DNA of 64,000 bases, taken from contig BDSL01000004.1 in the NCBI GenBank assembly GCA_003116995.1, positions 682,001-746,000 of the forward strand, in the 5' to 3' direction. Positions within the stretch are counted from its first letter, which is position 1; the number at the start of each line of letters is the position of its first letter. The translations under genes and the position numbers were made by a program. The notes below the pieces were generated by a model. That model searched no databases. It worked only from the letters and a program-made list of their open reading frames with translations, and was not told the DNA's origin. Below are positions 37,431-47,849 of the stretch, one piece after another. The DNA comes from Yamagishiella unicocca. Its lineage: Eukaryota > Chlorophyta > Chlorophyceae > Chlamydomonadales > Volvocaceae.

Positions 37431-39475
37431 ATGTTTGGGAAAAAGTTAGACTTGACGGGAAAACATGCATTCATAACGGGAGGATCTACCGGTCTTGGAT
37501 TGGCAATGGCAATGGAGGCGGTTAAGTGGAAGGCAAACGTGACCATAATCGCGCGCACCGAGACGCGCCTCAAGGCTGCCAAAGCCCAACTTGAAGAGGA
37601 GGCACAGAAGCGAGGCACAGGCAGTAAGATTTTTTACCAGGCGGTTGATGTAACTGACGCAGCAAAGGTGAGCGCGCCACCCTGCCCCCCCCCCCAACCG
37701 CCGTTCGTATCCATGCCATCTGTCCCCGCCTACTAGGTTCGCGAGGCTCTAGCAGCCGCCGTTCAGGAACTGGGGCCGGTGCAGCTGCTCGTGTGTAACG
37801 CCGGCGCAGCTCACCTGGGTGAGTCCGAGGGCGGAGAGAGACAGGGGGCGAATGAGCAGGTCGGGCTGGTATGCGCTTTGCTGTGCGGTTGGCTGACCAT
37901 ATGTGGGAGTGGGCGGGTGTGGTGTATGAATGGGTAGGCCTGTGGGTGGCCGGAATTGGCCGGCAGGTGGATGACCCAAATCCAAATCCAAATCCAAACC
38001 CGGCAGGCTATTTCCACGAAGCCGACCTGGATGTCTTCCACAAGCAGATGCAGCTCAACTTCTTTGGCACCCTCAACGTCATTCACGCGGCGTACGGCGA
38101 CATGTTGCGCCGAAACCAGGGCCACATCTGCCTGGTGGGCTCAGCGCTCAGCTCCTTTGGTGAGCGAGACGGGGCTGGGGCCCGGGGTAGGGCCGGTGTA
38201 GTGGCAGGCCGGGAGAGTGCCGGGTTGGTGGAAGGGCCGACAAATGGACGGGTTGGGTGATGAAGGACATACATGCGCTCTTCTCCTTCTGCCGCGAAGC
38301 GCCTTCCGCTGCCTCCCCCCGAGGTACCCCCGCCGCACCCGCCCAACAAAAACACACCCGGACGACGCCCCCCGGCGTACGACATCCCTCTCGGGTCCAG
38401 GCATGGTGGGGTACTCAGCCTACTGCCCCTCCAAGTACGCGGTCAAGGGTCTGGCGGATGCTCTTCGGAACGAGGTGGGGTGGTCGGGAGGCGCGGCTGG
38501 GTTTCAGGCCGGCGTGTTCGGGAGCAACGGTACGAGGCGGAGCCCGTCGCTAGTGTGTTCAGACCGCGGGGCTGGGTCAGAGCGGCACGCGCAAGGGGCT
38601 GGCGGGGGCAGGCACTCGTGGTCCTGTGGGCGGAGCCGTCAATGTGAAGAATTGTCGGCACGGGAACGAGGCAACAAAAGGTCGACGCATGAGCGTGTGG
38701 TCGACGCCCGCAGGTCCAGGGCAGCGGTGTCAAGATTTCATTCGCTCAGCCGCCAGACACCGACACCCCGGGCTTCGTGGAGGAGAACAAGCATAAGGTG
38801 TGGGAGTGGTGGGGCGGTGGGCGGAGTCTGGTTTTGGAGCACGGGGTGGAGGTAGCGGGTTGCCTAGAGGCCAGTTGTAGAGAGCGGATGGAAAAGCGTG
38901 GTAAGTCTGTGTTATCTGGCTGCTACTGGCGGGTTGCTCTTCTGACGATCGTGAGCTGCCGGCACCGCTGCCGCTGAAACGTATGCCGCTATGTGACATT
39001 GTGCACCTCGCAGCCTCCGGAGACAAAGGAGATCTCCGAGGCGGGCGCCACGCTCTTCAAGCCAGAGAAGGTGCGGTGCACAAGCAGCCGCAATCCATCG
39101 TCTGCAACAGTCCCGCAATTGGCCGTCCGCGACCCTCACCGCGCCCCGCACTCGCTGGTCTCGCAGGTCGCCGCATGTCTCATGGACGGTATCCGCAGGG
39201 GCACCTACATGCTCTCCACCCCGGACCCAGGCCTCCAGTTCAACGCCATCGCCACCAAGGGCCTGCTGCCGCGGTCCTTCCCTGGAGTGCTTCTTGACAT
39301 GTTGGTGGGCCTTTTGGCGCCGCCGCTGCAGTGGGCGTTTGCGGCCATGTTTGACCGGGTGTCGCGGCGGCATGCAAAGCAGCGCTTCTCCAAGCTGTGG
39401 GGTCTAGGGGCGGCGGGGGGGGCCCAAGAACCCACGGCTGCTGCCGGCAGTGCGGCGCGGGGCAGCGACGAGTGA
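37431..39475 (+). CDS. KDSR: 3-ketodihydrosphingosine reductase (short-chain dehydrogenase)
   Basis: Reduces 3-ketodihydrosphingosine to dihydrosphingosine with NADPH, the second step of sphingolipid synthesis at the ER. Seven exons give 331 aa: 37431-37667, 37737-37818, 38007-38159, 38401-38474, 38714-38797, 39014-39070, 39167-39475. The Rossmann motif is TGGSTGLG (16-23), then NAG at 100-102. The catalytic Ser region is VGSALSS, with the Tyr-x-x-x-Lys pair at Tyr165/Lys169 (YSAYCPSKYAVKG). Diagnostic for KDSR/TSC10 rather than other dehydrogenases is PPDTDTPGFVEENKHKPPET. A C-terminal hydrophobic segment (PGVLLDMLVGLLAPPLQWAF) followed by a basic tail fits ER membrane anchoring. The last about 25 residues are Ala/Gly-rich and dispensable-looking. 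Confidence 0.95.
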
Positions 39476-39959
39476 AGGCCGCTGGTCGGCGGCTGTGGTA
39501 CTATGATGTTCGCTGGTGAGTGACAATCTGGCAGGAGCGTGCCGGCTAGGATCCGGCATGTAGGGTGTAGCTCAGGGAGGCTTCTGTGCACGCTTCCAGC
39601 AAGCGGCCCCATAGCCGGAGAGGCAGGTGCCCAGCCCCGAGGCTACGGTATGTTTGGGCGCCTGGCAGCGAGTACATGGCTGCAGGATATGCGGTGCGGG
39701 CTCGACGCGGCTGGTGTAGTGAGCGGCCTGGGGGCCAAACGGTGCTGCACGAGCTCCATCGCCCAGGGATGCAAAGCGCTGACGACTGAGACTGCTGGAC
39801 AGCGCGGACCCTTCGTGGTCCGTATCGTACATGGGCTTGCTGCGTGTTGCTGTCTGCTTGTACATATTGCAGGTTTCAGTGGGTCGGGCGAGCGGAAGAT
39901 ACGGGTCAGGTGGCAGGTGTCCCGCGGATCACGTAACGTGAGGCGTGGAGGAAACCGGG

Positions 39960-40352
39960 TGTGCGCGAGCGACCCCTTCCCACATGGGCACGGCCCGGCC
40001 AGGGACATGTGCTACTAGGATTGGGTTGATCCCGGTGCGCAGTGGCAGGCAACACGCGTAGCACATACACATTGCGCAGGTGACCCTCATGCCGTGGATA
40101 CGGGTCTCACGCACGTGCAAGTGGTGCTTCTCAAATGAACTGAGCTCGAGTGTGATGTCCGCGAAGACGACAGCCTCGCCACGCGGCGCCGAAAGGACCG
40201 TGTTTGAGGCGCGCCACGTTCGCCTGGCTGTGTAAGGACTTAACGTTGAACTGCGGGAACAGGGCGTTACCGTCGGTGGTGCATTGGTCGTATATGGTGC
40301 CCCAAAGACCCCAACCCTCCTGGAATTCACCGGGGCGCCGAGGTATCACCAT
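39960..40352 (-). pseudogene. possible gene fragment with frame disruption
   Basis: On the minus strand a frame starting near 40352 reads RRPGEFQEGWGLWGTIYDQC and FNVKSLHSQANVARLK. The second frame takes over at about 40200 with APRGEAVVFADITLELSS and RIHGMRVTCAMCM. The two overlap by about 40 codons in different frames, as after a small indel. No intron consensus fits. I do not recognise the family; it could be a decayed mobile element or a spurious open stretch. Confidence 0.3.
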
Positions 40353-41425
40353 GCCAATAAAAAATACTTCATGATAAAAATTTAAGATTTAAATTCACAG
40401 TTTTGGGTGCTTGAGCGGTATGTGTTCAAGAAAACGCCTCGCTGCAAGTCCAGCTGCTCTATCGTAGACCCGTGACACTGCAGGGCGCATGAATCCTCCC
40501 GGGCCCCTAGCGGCTCAGCCCTACTTAATACGTCATGCCCCATTGCGTCAGCTTACGCCAAGACTTGCAGCCAATTGTGCGACACAGGCCCGTCAAGCCC
40601 TCCCCTGCCGCTCCAGCGTAGGAATCCTAGAGCGACACCCTCCCCTGCAAGCCTTGGCGCCTGGGCAAGCCTTGACACCTCAGGCCCCAACCAATCGCTG
40701 CCCCAATCCGGCCCGCTTCATGAGGATAGACAACTTTGTCCAAGAGGCAGGACTACTGGTTGCTGATCGCAACAAGCCCACATCTTGGGCGATGGCGTAG
40801 TGCCAAGTTCGTGGAGCAAGCCGCTGGGTAAGCTGGGGATGTGACCGGCACAGACCCACCTCAACCTTCTCGCTCGCTGACATGTCTAGGATCGCGCATT
40901 GTTAACCCACCGTACGGCCTGGTGGCCTCAAAGATGAAGGAGATGTGCCCGTTGCGGCAGGGCCAAGAAGTCCAATCACGCCTAGCTGGATCTGGGCCAG
41001 GCGGCCAGTCGGCCTGATACTACTTCCAGCCGGCCACATCGCGTAATCCAGCCGGAGCCATCTTCTGCTTGCTTGCCAAGCACCACCCACTGCCCCCTCC
41101 CATGTCCACCCGGGACGCACCCAGCCTGTTCCAACTAGCTCGTGCAGTCAACCCATTAGGCTCCCGATACGCCTCCAATAGCCCGCACAGCTACCCAGCA
41201 GCACCACACCACCACAACCGTGCGACGCCAACCCCACAGCCATCACCGCGCTGCTAGGGCCGGCAAGATGTTCACCACCGCAAATTAATAATCGTGCAAG
41301 GAGAAGCAGAATGCAGACCGAGCAATTCGCCACAACTCGTAAGAAGAAAGACATGGATAAGGCTCCCCGGCATACAGGAGCCGCACCACACGCGGTGCTG
41401 TATACCGTTCTAAAGCAGACGTACA

Positions 41426-41430
41426 TTACA
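41426..41430 (-). terminator. TGTAA poly(A) signal of the transporter gene
   Basis: TTACA on the + strand, 43 bp past the stop codon of the minus-strand gene. The distance is short but plausible. Confidence 0.45.
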
Positions 41431-41472
41431 AAATGACATGATGTGCTTCGCCGGCGGCCCGGCCGGCAGCTC

Positions 41473-44414
41473 TCAACCTTTGTGCACGCCGACGCCGTCA
41501 TCGCCGCCGGCCCGGTTGGCGGTGTCTTGTCCTCCCATCACGCCGGTGCCGCTGGCGATCTGGGTCATCTTGATGTAGTTGTACCACGCAAACCCGCTTA
41601 AGGAGATCAGGTAGCCGAAGCCCTGTAGCGCACGAAGGCCGACCGGAGCGCGGACGTGTGTGCCCAAAGGCGAGAATGCGCGCACGACATGGTACCGCGT
41701 GCACGTGACGTGGGAGAGGTGGCGCAGAGCTATGCGCTGCATGCCCACGAATGCCAAAACCCCAACCGAGCGTCGCAAGCTGCTCGACAACCATTTCGCA
41801 GCTGCCTCTCTGCCCCACCTCCCAACCACCCAGAGCATTTTTTGCGCAAGCACATTATTTCTAGGCTTCCCGCCTCCCGGTACTCGCCACCTCTCCACTG
41901 CTTTTTGCACCCATTGACTTTTACCCTCCGGCGCCAATCCCGTGCCGTATCTGCTGGGCCAGCCCATACCTACCTGTACGCCCGTGACCACCTCCCCTAG
42001 GAACAGCACTCCAAACATCACCAGCAGGGTGTTCTTGACGGTGCCCAGTACCTTGAGCGTCAGGCTGGAGGCGAGCTGCGGGGAGCGGACGAACACAGGG
42101 CGTGCGGTGTTGAAGGGCGTGTAGAACGCCGGGTAGCATGCACTTTGCAGCGGTTAGGATGTGTACAAGAGGCGCAGGTGGGGTGAGGATGTAGGCGTAG
42201 GTGCGGGTCAGCGAGGCGGTTGACCGGGAACCTCCACGCACGGTGTTCATCGAGCCACCCAGCCAGCCGGCCACCTACCTTGATGGTGGTATACGCCAGA
42301 GTGTTCACCGCGAACCCCATGACGGCGGCGGACAGGAAGACTCCAGGGTTGGCGTACACGATGGCCAGGTCGCCCGTGTCGAGAATCACGGGCAGCTCCA
42401 CCACCGCGCAGCCCAGGAACAGCCACACGCAGCAGGCGGGCGCTAGGTACATAAGGCCCTCGATGGGGTGGAACTTGAACCCCACCAGCAGGAACTGGGT
42501 CATCACCAGGCGGATGGATTCCGCCGTCTCCGACGAAAACATGAGCAGCAGGCCCACGATGGACATGCGCACCTCGCCGTATGCTGCTGCTGCGGTGCCC
42601 GCGGCGGTGAGCAGCACCGAGGCGATCATGGGTCTCGTGGGGTCCTCCAGCCGAGCGATGAAGAGGCACACCATAGTGACCACGGGCGTGAACGCCTTGA
42701 GCATCTATGGGGCGGGCGGGCGATGGCGCAGGGCGCAGGGCGGCGACAGGGACGGGAGTGTGGGTTCGAAGGAGGAGCGTATGCGGGAGGAATGGCAGGT
42801 GCTGGAGCAGCATGATACAGCACCATCATGTGCGTGGGCATTTGGGAGCTCCCCCTCCTCCCCGAGAGCTGGGGGAAGCACAGCAGGACGGGAGGGGCAT
42901 CTCGGCCCGGAACGGGTTGTGCCGTCCGGCGTCGCCAGCGACCCCCTGGCGCCCCGTCCGTTCCCCCGGGAACGACCCTCTCTCCCTCCACCCTGCGGCT
43001 GCCCCGTCCACCCACCTGGATGAACGCCACCGTGAGGTAGAGGTACACCTGGTTGCCTGTCCACAAGGTCACCGCCATGAAAAACCTGGAGCGATCCAAT
43101 GGCGGGTGTGAAGCCAGCCGGAGCTGGGGTAAGGAGGAGGAACGGACGCACGAGGGACGTGGATGGACTGGAGGTCAGCGCAGTACCGCACTCATGCAGG
43201 TGGGTGCGCAAACACTCCCCCGTCCTCGTGGGCACCAAAGGTGCCTTGGTCTGTGAAACTGAAAAATCGTCGGCGACCGGGACTGGTTTCATCGAGGCGC
43301 CCCGCCCATAGGGGCTGCGACGCAGCCGCGTGAATCGGTGTCCCCGAGGCGGCCGATTGTGCGTGTGTGAAGTGAGGGCCGTTGCACCTTTCCTGGACGC
43401 CATGAACCGGGCGCGCTCATGGCAACACAGACGAGTCGTAGTGGCACGCTTTCTTCTGGGCTGAGAACAGGTAGGTCGATTGTACAGCGGCGATTGTACT
43501 GAAGGCGGCGTCCTGCCAGCGCCTTAATGGCCCCCAGTGAATGAGTGTACTGCAGGCCGAATGCTAGCGTAGCCAGGAATGCCCAGCCAGCAGGCTCCGT
43601 GTACATTTCTAGGATGCTACCAAGGGGGGCCTGGCCCCTGATCCTGATACTCCTTGGCCTTAGCGGCCAGCGCCTGGCCACGATTTCTCCCTAGGTAGGG
43701 CCAGGACTTCCCCCTCCAAGCCCGCCATACCCAATAAGAAGGGCCAGGACTTCCCCCTTCGAGCCCGCCACACCCAAAAGGAAGGGACAGGACTTTCCCC
43801 TTCGAGCCCGCCATACCCAATAGGAAGGATCTTGACCATCCAAAAGCGTAACCGCACGACCGTGGTCGTCTCCACAAGGCGTAGGATACGACAGCAAATG
43901 AAGCTGAGCATGCCGCTCATAGCCATTCCCATGACACTTACGGCCATCGGGTACCTGAAACGCAGATCGACCATAATGTACCTGCAGGTAGAGACACAGC
44001 CGCAGTCAGACAGGTGCTCCTCACTACAAGCGCTCCCGGACTGCCACTGTGCACCGGGGACGCCTCTGTATAAATTATAGAATAAAAGTGACCACGATAG
44101 CGCACTATTTGCGCCAAGAGATGCAACAGCCACGGCACCTGTCATATCAGGACACGCGGGCACAGCAGCGCTTACTTGTTTAAGATGATGAGTCCCGAGG
44201 ACACCAGCATCCAGCCAGCTGACACCAGCACTGCCAGTACCACCCGAAGCCATCCCGACTTCTTTGACATAGACTTGTCCTTCGGCCTCATTTCCTCAAG
44301 GAGTGGGTTGCGCTCTGACAATCTCTCGCTCATACTATCCTCAGCAGAACTAGGCTCCGCCAAATCAGCTGCAGCTGCTGGTCTTCGCACTGGCTCAACT
44401 AACTGTCCCTTCAT
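41473..44414 (-). CDS. sugar-phosphate / nucleotide-sugar transporter family protein
   Basis: Six minus-strand exons give 383 aa: 44414-44176, 43981-43817, 43085-43016, 42704-42279, 42075-41974, 41622-41473. The architecture is that of the TPT branch of the drug/metabolite transporter superfamily: a hydrophilic N-tail of about 50 residues, then about ten membrane helices. Recognisable blocks are [17 protein letters not shown] (helix 1), [20 protein letters not shown] across the exon 2/3 junction, [14 protein letters not shown], and the signature near the end [20 protein letters not shown], followed by [16 protein letters not shown]. Substrate cannot be told from sequence; plant relatives are annotated as probable sugar phosphate/phosphate translocators, probably in Golgi or other endomembrane. 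The exon 2 donor lies inside a 43-bp tandem repeat, so alternative donors exist. Divergent from the HMG gene. Confidence 0.9.
43690..43832. repeat. 43-bp tandem repeat overlapping a 5' splice site of the transporter gene
   Basis: Three copies, read on the minus strand, each contain TTGG-GTATGGCGGGC or TTGG-GTGTGGCGGGC. The first copy supplies the real exon 2 donor (GT at 43816-43815); equivalent GT positions recur at 43773 and 43730. Confidence 0.85.
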
Positions 44415-44734
44415 CGCAATCTCAGGACTGCATTTGAATGTTTTCCAAACCTTATACTCCAATAGCAAGCAGTTGCAACCGTGTGGAACTGCTTGTGCCC
44501 GAAACCGTGTTTAACGGAGCGGTCGGAGCCCTGGCCTGGCCTTGCCCGCAGAGCCCCGCCGTACCTCCAGAACCCAGAAGTCAGGAGACCCTCGAGCCTT
44601 TGCGAATTCACCACCACGAAACACAGTATTGGATATGCCAATAGTATGACAACACGCCCTAACTGCTTGCTCTATTGGGGCCCACCTTGCCTTTAAACTT
44701 CTTGTCAGGGCTTAGGAGATCCCCGCCCTTGACA
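44415..44734. promoter_or_regulatory. shared divergent promoter region, transporter / HMG-box gene
   Basis: 320 bp between the two start codons, so it contains both promoters. No clear TATA box was identified. Confidence 0.55.
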
Positions 44735-45958
44735 ATGCTGCGGCAATTCATCACACGAGGTCTTCGGGTTGTGCCGGTGAAGCCAACGCACTGCTCCGCG
44801 TCACTGGGGGCCGCCGGGACTCACGAGCTGTCGGGACTCAGCTGCCTGGGCGAAGAGTCAGCCCAAACAAGATGGACAGCCCCTCGAAACAACGTCTGTT
44901 CATCTCTTTTATCATCGAGCATGTTAGACCGCGGGCTGCGGAGCCCACTGCGAAAGCCAGTACCACCGCTTGCATTTTGGCGGCACTCCGCAGCTGCGGC
45001 TGCAGTCGTGGCGACTGCTCCAGCGGCATCTTCCACTAGGACTATCGCTAAGGAGGCGAAGGCAGTTGCGCCGGTATCAGCAAGCAAGGCGAAGGCAAAG
45101 CCCTCAGCGGCAGGGTCAGCACGGCCTAAGGCCGCATCAGCACCGCGGAAGGCCGCAGCATCAGCGCCACACACAGCCGCAGCGTCAGCACCGCGGAACG
45201 GCAAGGCGGCCAGCACCAAGGCTGCGCCTTCCTCGAAGGCTGCCAAGGCCAAACCCAGAACAGTACGCGCCACGAATGCAGTGCCCAAGCGCAAGTCCAC
45301 AACAAGTGGCACCGCTCGCGGGCATGCCGCGGCCGAGCGCAGACGAGCCAAGGCCGCGGAAGTTAAGGTCAAAGCAAAGGCCAAAGTTAAGGCCAAAGCT
45401 GCTGCGTTGCGTGCTCGGGCCAAGGCGAAGAAGGACGGTGAGCGGCGCCGGGCCAAGGCGAAGAAGGACGCTGAGCGGCGGGCCGTGGCCAAAGCTAAGG
45501 CTAAAGCTAAGGCCAAGGAGAAGGAGGCCCAACGCATCAAGCGTCCGCTCACTGCCCTTAACATCTTCCTCCGCGAGCAATACCAATTGCACAGCGGCGA
45601 CAAGAAGCCGCTGTTTGGGGAGATCTCGAAGCGCTTTAAGGAACTGTCTGCAGCGGAGAAGGACAAGTACGTGGTGCAGGCCGCGGCGTCGAAGGTTGAG
45701 GTGGAACAGCGGCGGGCCAAACGCTCGGCGGACTGGGCTGCTAAGCACTCCCTGACGCCGTACATGTTGTTCGCCAAGGAAAGGCGGCCGACTTTGCGGG
45801 CTGCCAACCCGGGCATGTCAGTGCCGGATATGGGGAAGCGGCTCGGTGAGATGTGGCGTGCGCTGTCTGCAGAGTCGCGGACGAAGTATGCCGAGATCGT
45901 GGAGGCAGACCGCCGAGCCAAGGGCCTGAAGCCGCTGTCGGTCGCACCCAAGCCGTGA
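44735..45958 (+). CDS. two-HMG-box protein with mitochondrial-type presequence
   Basis: A single uninterrupted exon of 407 aa; intronless, unlike all its neighbours. The N-terminus (MLRQFITRGLRVVPVKPTH) is basic and amphipathic, as in mitochondrial targeting signals. Residues about 115-265 are Lys/Ala-rich and histone-H1-like (KVKAKAKVKAKAAALRARAK). Two HMG boxes follow: about 268-327 (RPLTALNIFLREQYQLHSG, then FGEISKRFKELSAAEKDKY) and about 339-395 (LTPYMLFAKERRPTLRAANP, then MGKRLGEMWRALSAESRTKY). HMG boxes bend DNA. The combination of presequence, H1-like arm and two boxes suggests a TFAM/Abf2/Glom-like organelle nucleoid protein; nuclear localisation remains possible given the basic arm. 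The ATG at 44735 is the first in frame. Confidence 0.88.
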   Translation: MLRQFITRGLRVVPVKPTHCSASLGAAGTHELSGLSCLGEESAQTRWTAPRNNVCSSLLSSSMLDRGLRSPLRKPVPPLAFWRHSAAAAAVVATAPAASSTRTIAKEAKAVAPVSASKAKAKPSAAGSARPKAASAPRKAAASAPHTAAASAPRNGKAASTKAAPSSKAAKAKPRTVRATNAVPKRKSTTSGTARGHAAAERRRAKAAEVKVKAKAKVKAKAAALRARAKAKKDGERRRAKAKKDAERRAVAKAKAKAKAKEKEAQRIKRPLTALNIFLREQYQLHSGDKKPLFGEISKRFKELSAAEKDKYVVQAAASKVEVEQRRAKRSADWAAKHSLTPYMLFAKERRPTLRAANPGMSVPDMGKRLGEMWRALSAESRTKYAEIVEADRRAKGLKPLSVAPKP

Positions 45959-47849
45959 ATGAAGCACCGGCGCTGGGGCGCAAGTGTTTGGGCCGTAGAC
46001 AGGGGCCGGCTGCAGCTGTGAGGGGTGGGAATGTTGGGGTGAATGGCGGTGGTAGCGTAGACAGGCAGGGGCTGGTTGTAGCACTTGCTCCGTCTACTGG
46101 CAGCTGGAGCCCGTCCCGCGCTGAGCTACGAACGGCATAGGCGAGCAGCATGGCTGCCACCGGCATGCGACGCTTGTCACGGCATTGATTGGCCGCCCGT
46201 TGCAGGCACAGTCCAGCCTATTTTGGATTACGTACGCAAAGACACACGTGATGTGGAGTCGAATTTAGCGGCCCAGCATCACAATGAGACAATAGGCAAG
46301 CGGATGATTCCTGTGACTGCGGGTTGACGGCGCAATAGGGTGCCAGGCCGTTCTTTGTGGCCTGCACAAGCTGCCATTGGGGTATTCTCGCAATGTTGCA
46401 CAGTATAGGCCCCGCGGATCTGTACATTTCAGGTCGTACGGCAGCTTCCATAAACCAAGGTGCCCAAGCTGAAATTCCTACATCTTACGTATGGGTTGGG
46501 CAGGGGTAGACGCCATCTCCGCATGGCGAGGGCATTCCGGTTGAACTCGGGCTGGCTGCACGGTACAGCGGTACCAGGTCCCTCTTTGTGGATAAACATA
46601 GCGGTGCGTCCTGCGAGGGCGTTGATGATGTTGCTGTAGGTAACAGGCTGGGGCTGTGTAGAGGAAGCACCTATGTTGGGTCAGCTCGGCTGGGGGGATT
46701 CGCCAAGTGGGACGTGTTGGCCTGCAGCCGCTGTGCGCGATGGATGTCATTATTGCAAGGATGTTGCGCAGCTTAGGTGGGCATCGGCCGGAACATCGTG
46801 CACCGGCCGGAAGGTATAATTGCCAGGGGTCACTAGTGCGCTTTTGAGTGACAAACTTGCAGATGCAAGGCACGTCCGGCATGGCATGAGACTAGTGAAA
46901 CCACTCGCGCTGTTGGCTTGCGATAATTGCAATATACTGTGTCGTGGGCCATGCTCTAGTGCGCTTGAGTTCTCCTGCTTCAAACGCACGTTTCACTTCC
47001 AAGCGAACAACTCTCACTGCCTGTGCTTCTGAATGACGCCGGGTGGCGGCCGCAAGATTAGGTTTGTTGCGCTCTCTGCCTTACACCGCCGACGACACCG
47101 TCCGGCGTCATTGGTTTCATCTGCATGAACCGCTGCAGGAATGAGTACTCCTCGAATAAGAGCACTCGGCCTCATGGGCCAGACATTTCCTGTCCCTCCA
47201 CCCTAAAACACACTACCACTCACGCACGGATGACCTCTCACAAGCAGACTGCCGAATCCTCGAGGTCCGAATTGTGTTGGCAGCCCTGCACCACCCTATG
47301 AAGCACCCAGCTGCCACGTCACCACCTCGTCAATCATGTCAGGTTAACAATCCTACCATTCACCGAAGGCCCTATCCGGGTGAAACGTACTGCTTCCCCA
47401 CGCCGACAAACGTTAAACACCGTGCTGCCAGTGCACCGCTGGATAGGCCGCAATGCTGGAGAGTGACCTGAGAGGGACCCTCCTGGTGCGCCCTACGCAT
47501 AGCTGCAGGCTGATGTCCAGCGTCACCCCCTCAACCTGCCCCGCCGATAAAGCCACCACGTCTCTCAAGCCCCGGCCATTCATGTTCAGATCTCATGTCC
47601 CAGACTGTCTCTTATACAAGCACCCCCGGCACCGTCCGCGGCTTCAGCCCGCGCTGCCCCCACTCCAGCCATCTCCAAGTGCACTCCGCGCTCTGCGCCT
47701 CCTCGCGAAACATCTCCCCCGCGTCTGACGGCATCCCGAACATCTCCGCCTGGTCCTTACTCCGCAGCACATAGCGTGTCGACAACGCCCCTACTGCCGT
47801 AGCGGCAGCCCCATCGGCCTTTGCCCTGCACTGCGCCGCCATTCCCCGC
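45959..47849. other. convergent intergenic region, no supported gene
   Basis: It lies between the HMG gene (+) and TAB2 (-). Only unsupported short ORFs are seen. One minus-strand open frame at 47612-47842 sits just downstream of the TAB2 stop and is most simply TAB2 3' UTR. Confidence 0.5.

Larger units (their letters stand above)
39476..41472. other. convergent intergenic region with a coding-like, broken minus-strand stretch
   Basis: It lies between KDSR (+) and the transporter gene (-). At about 39980-40352 on the minus strand two adjacent frames carry protein-like sequence (GTIYDQCTTDGNALFPQFNV in one; DITLELSSFEKHHLHVRETR in the next) with no splice site that joins them. The rest shows nothing supportable. 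Confidence 0.45.

Noticed and set aside
44821..45951. 376-codon minus-strand open frame opposite the HMG gene
   Set aside because: Mirror of the Lys/Ala-rich codon pattern on the + strand; low-complexity Ala/Leu composition and no recognisable domain.
47612..47842. Minus-strand frame downstream of the TAB2 stop
   Set aside because: No splice link to TAB2 and no homology that I recognise; treated as 3' UTR.
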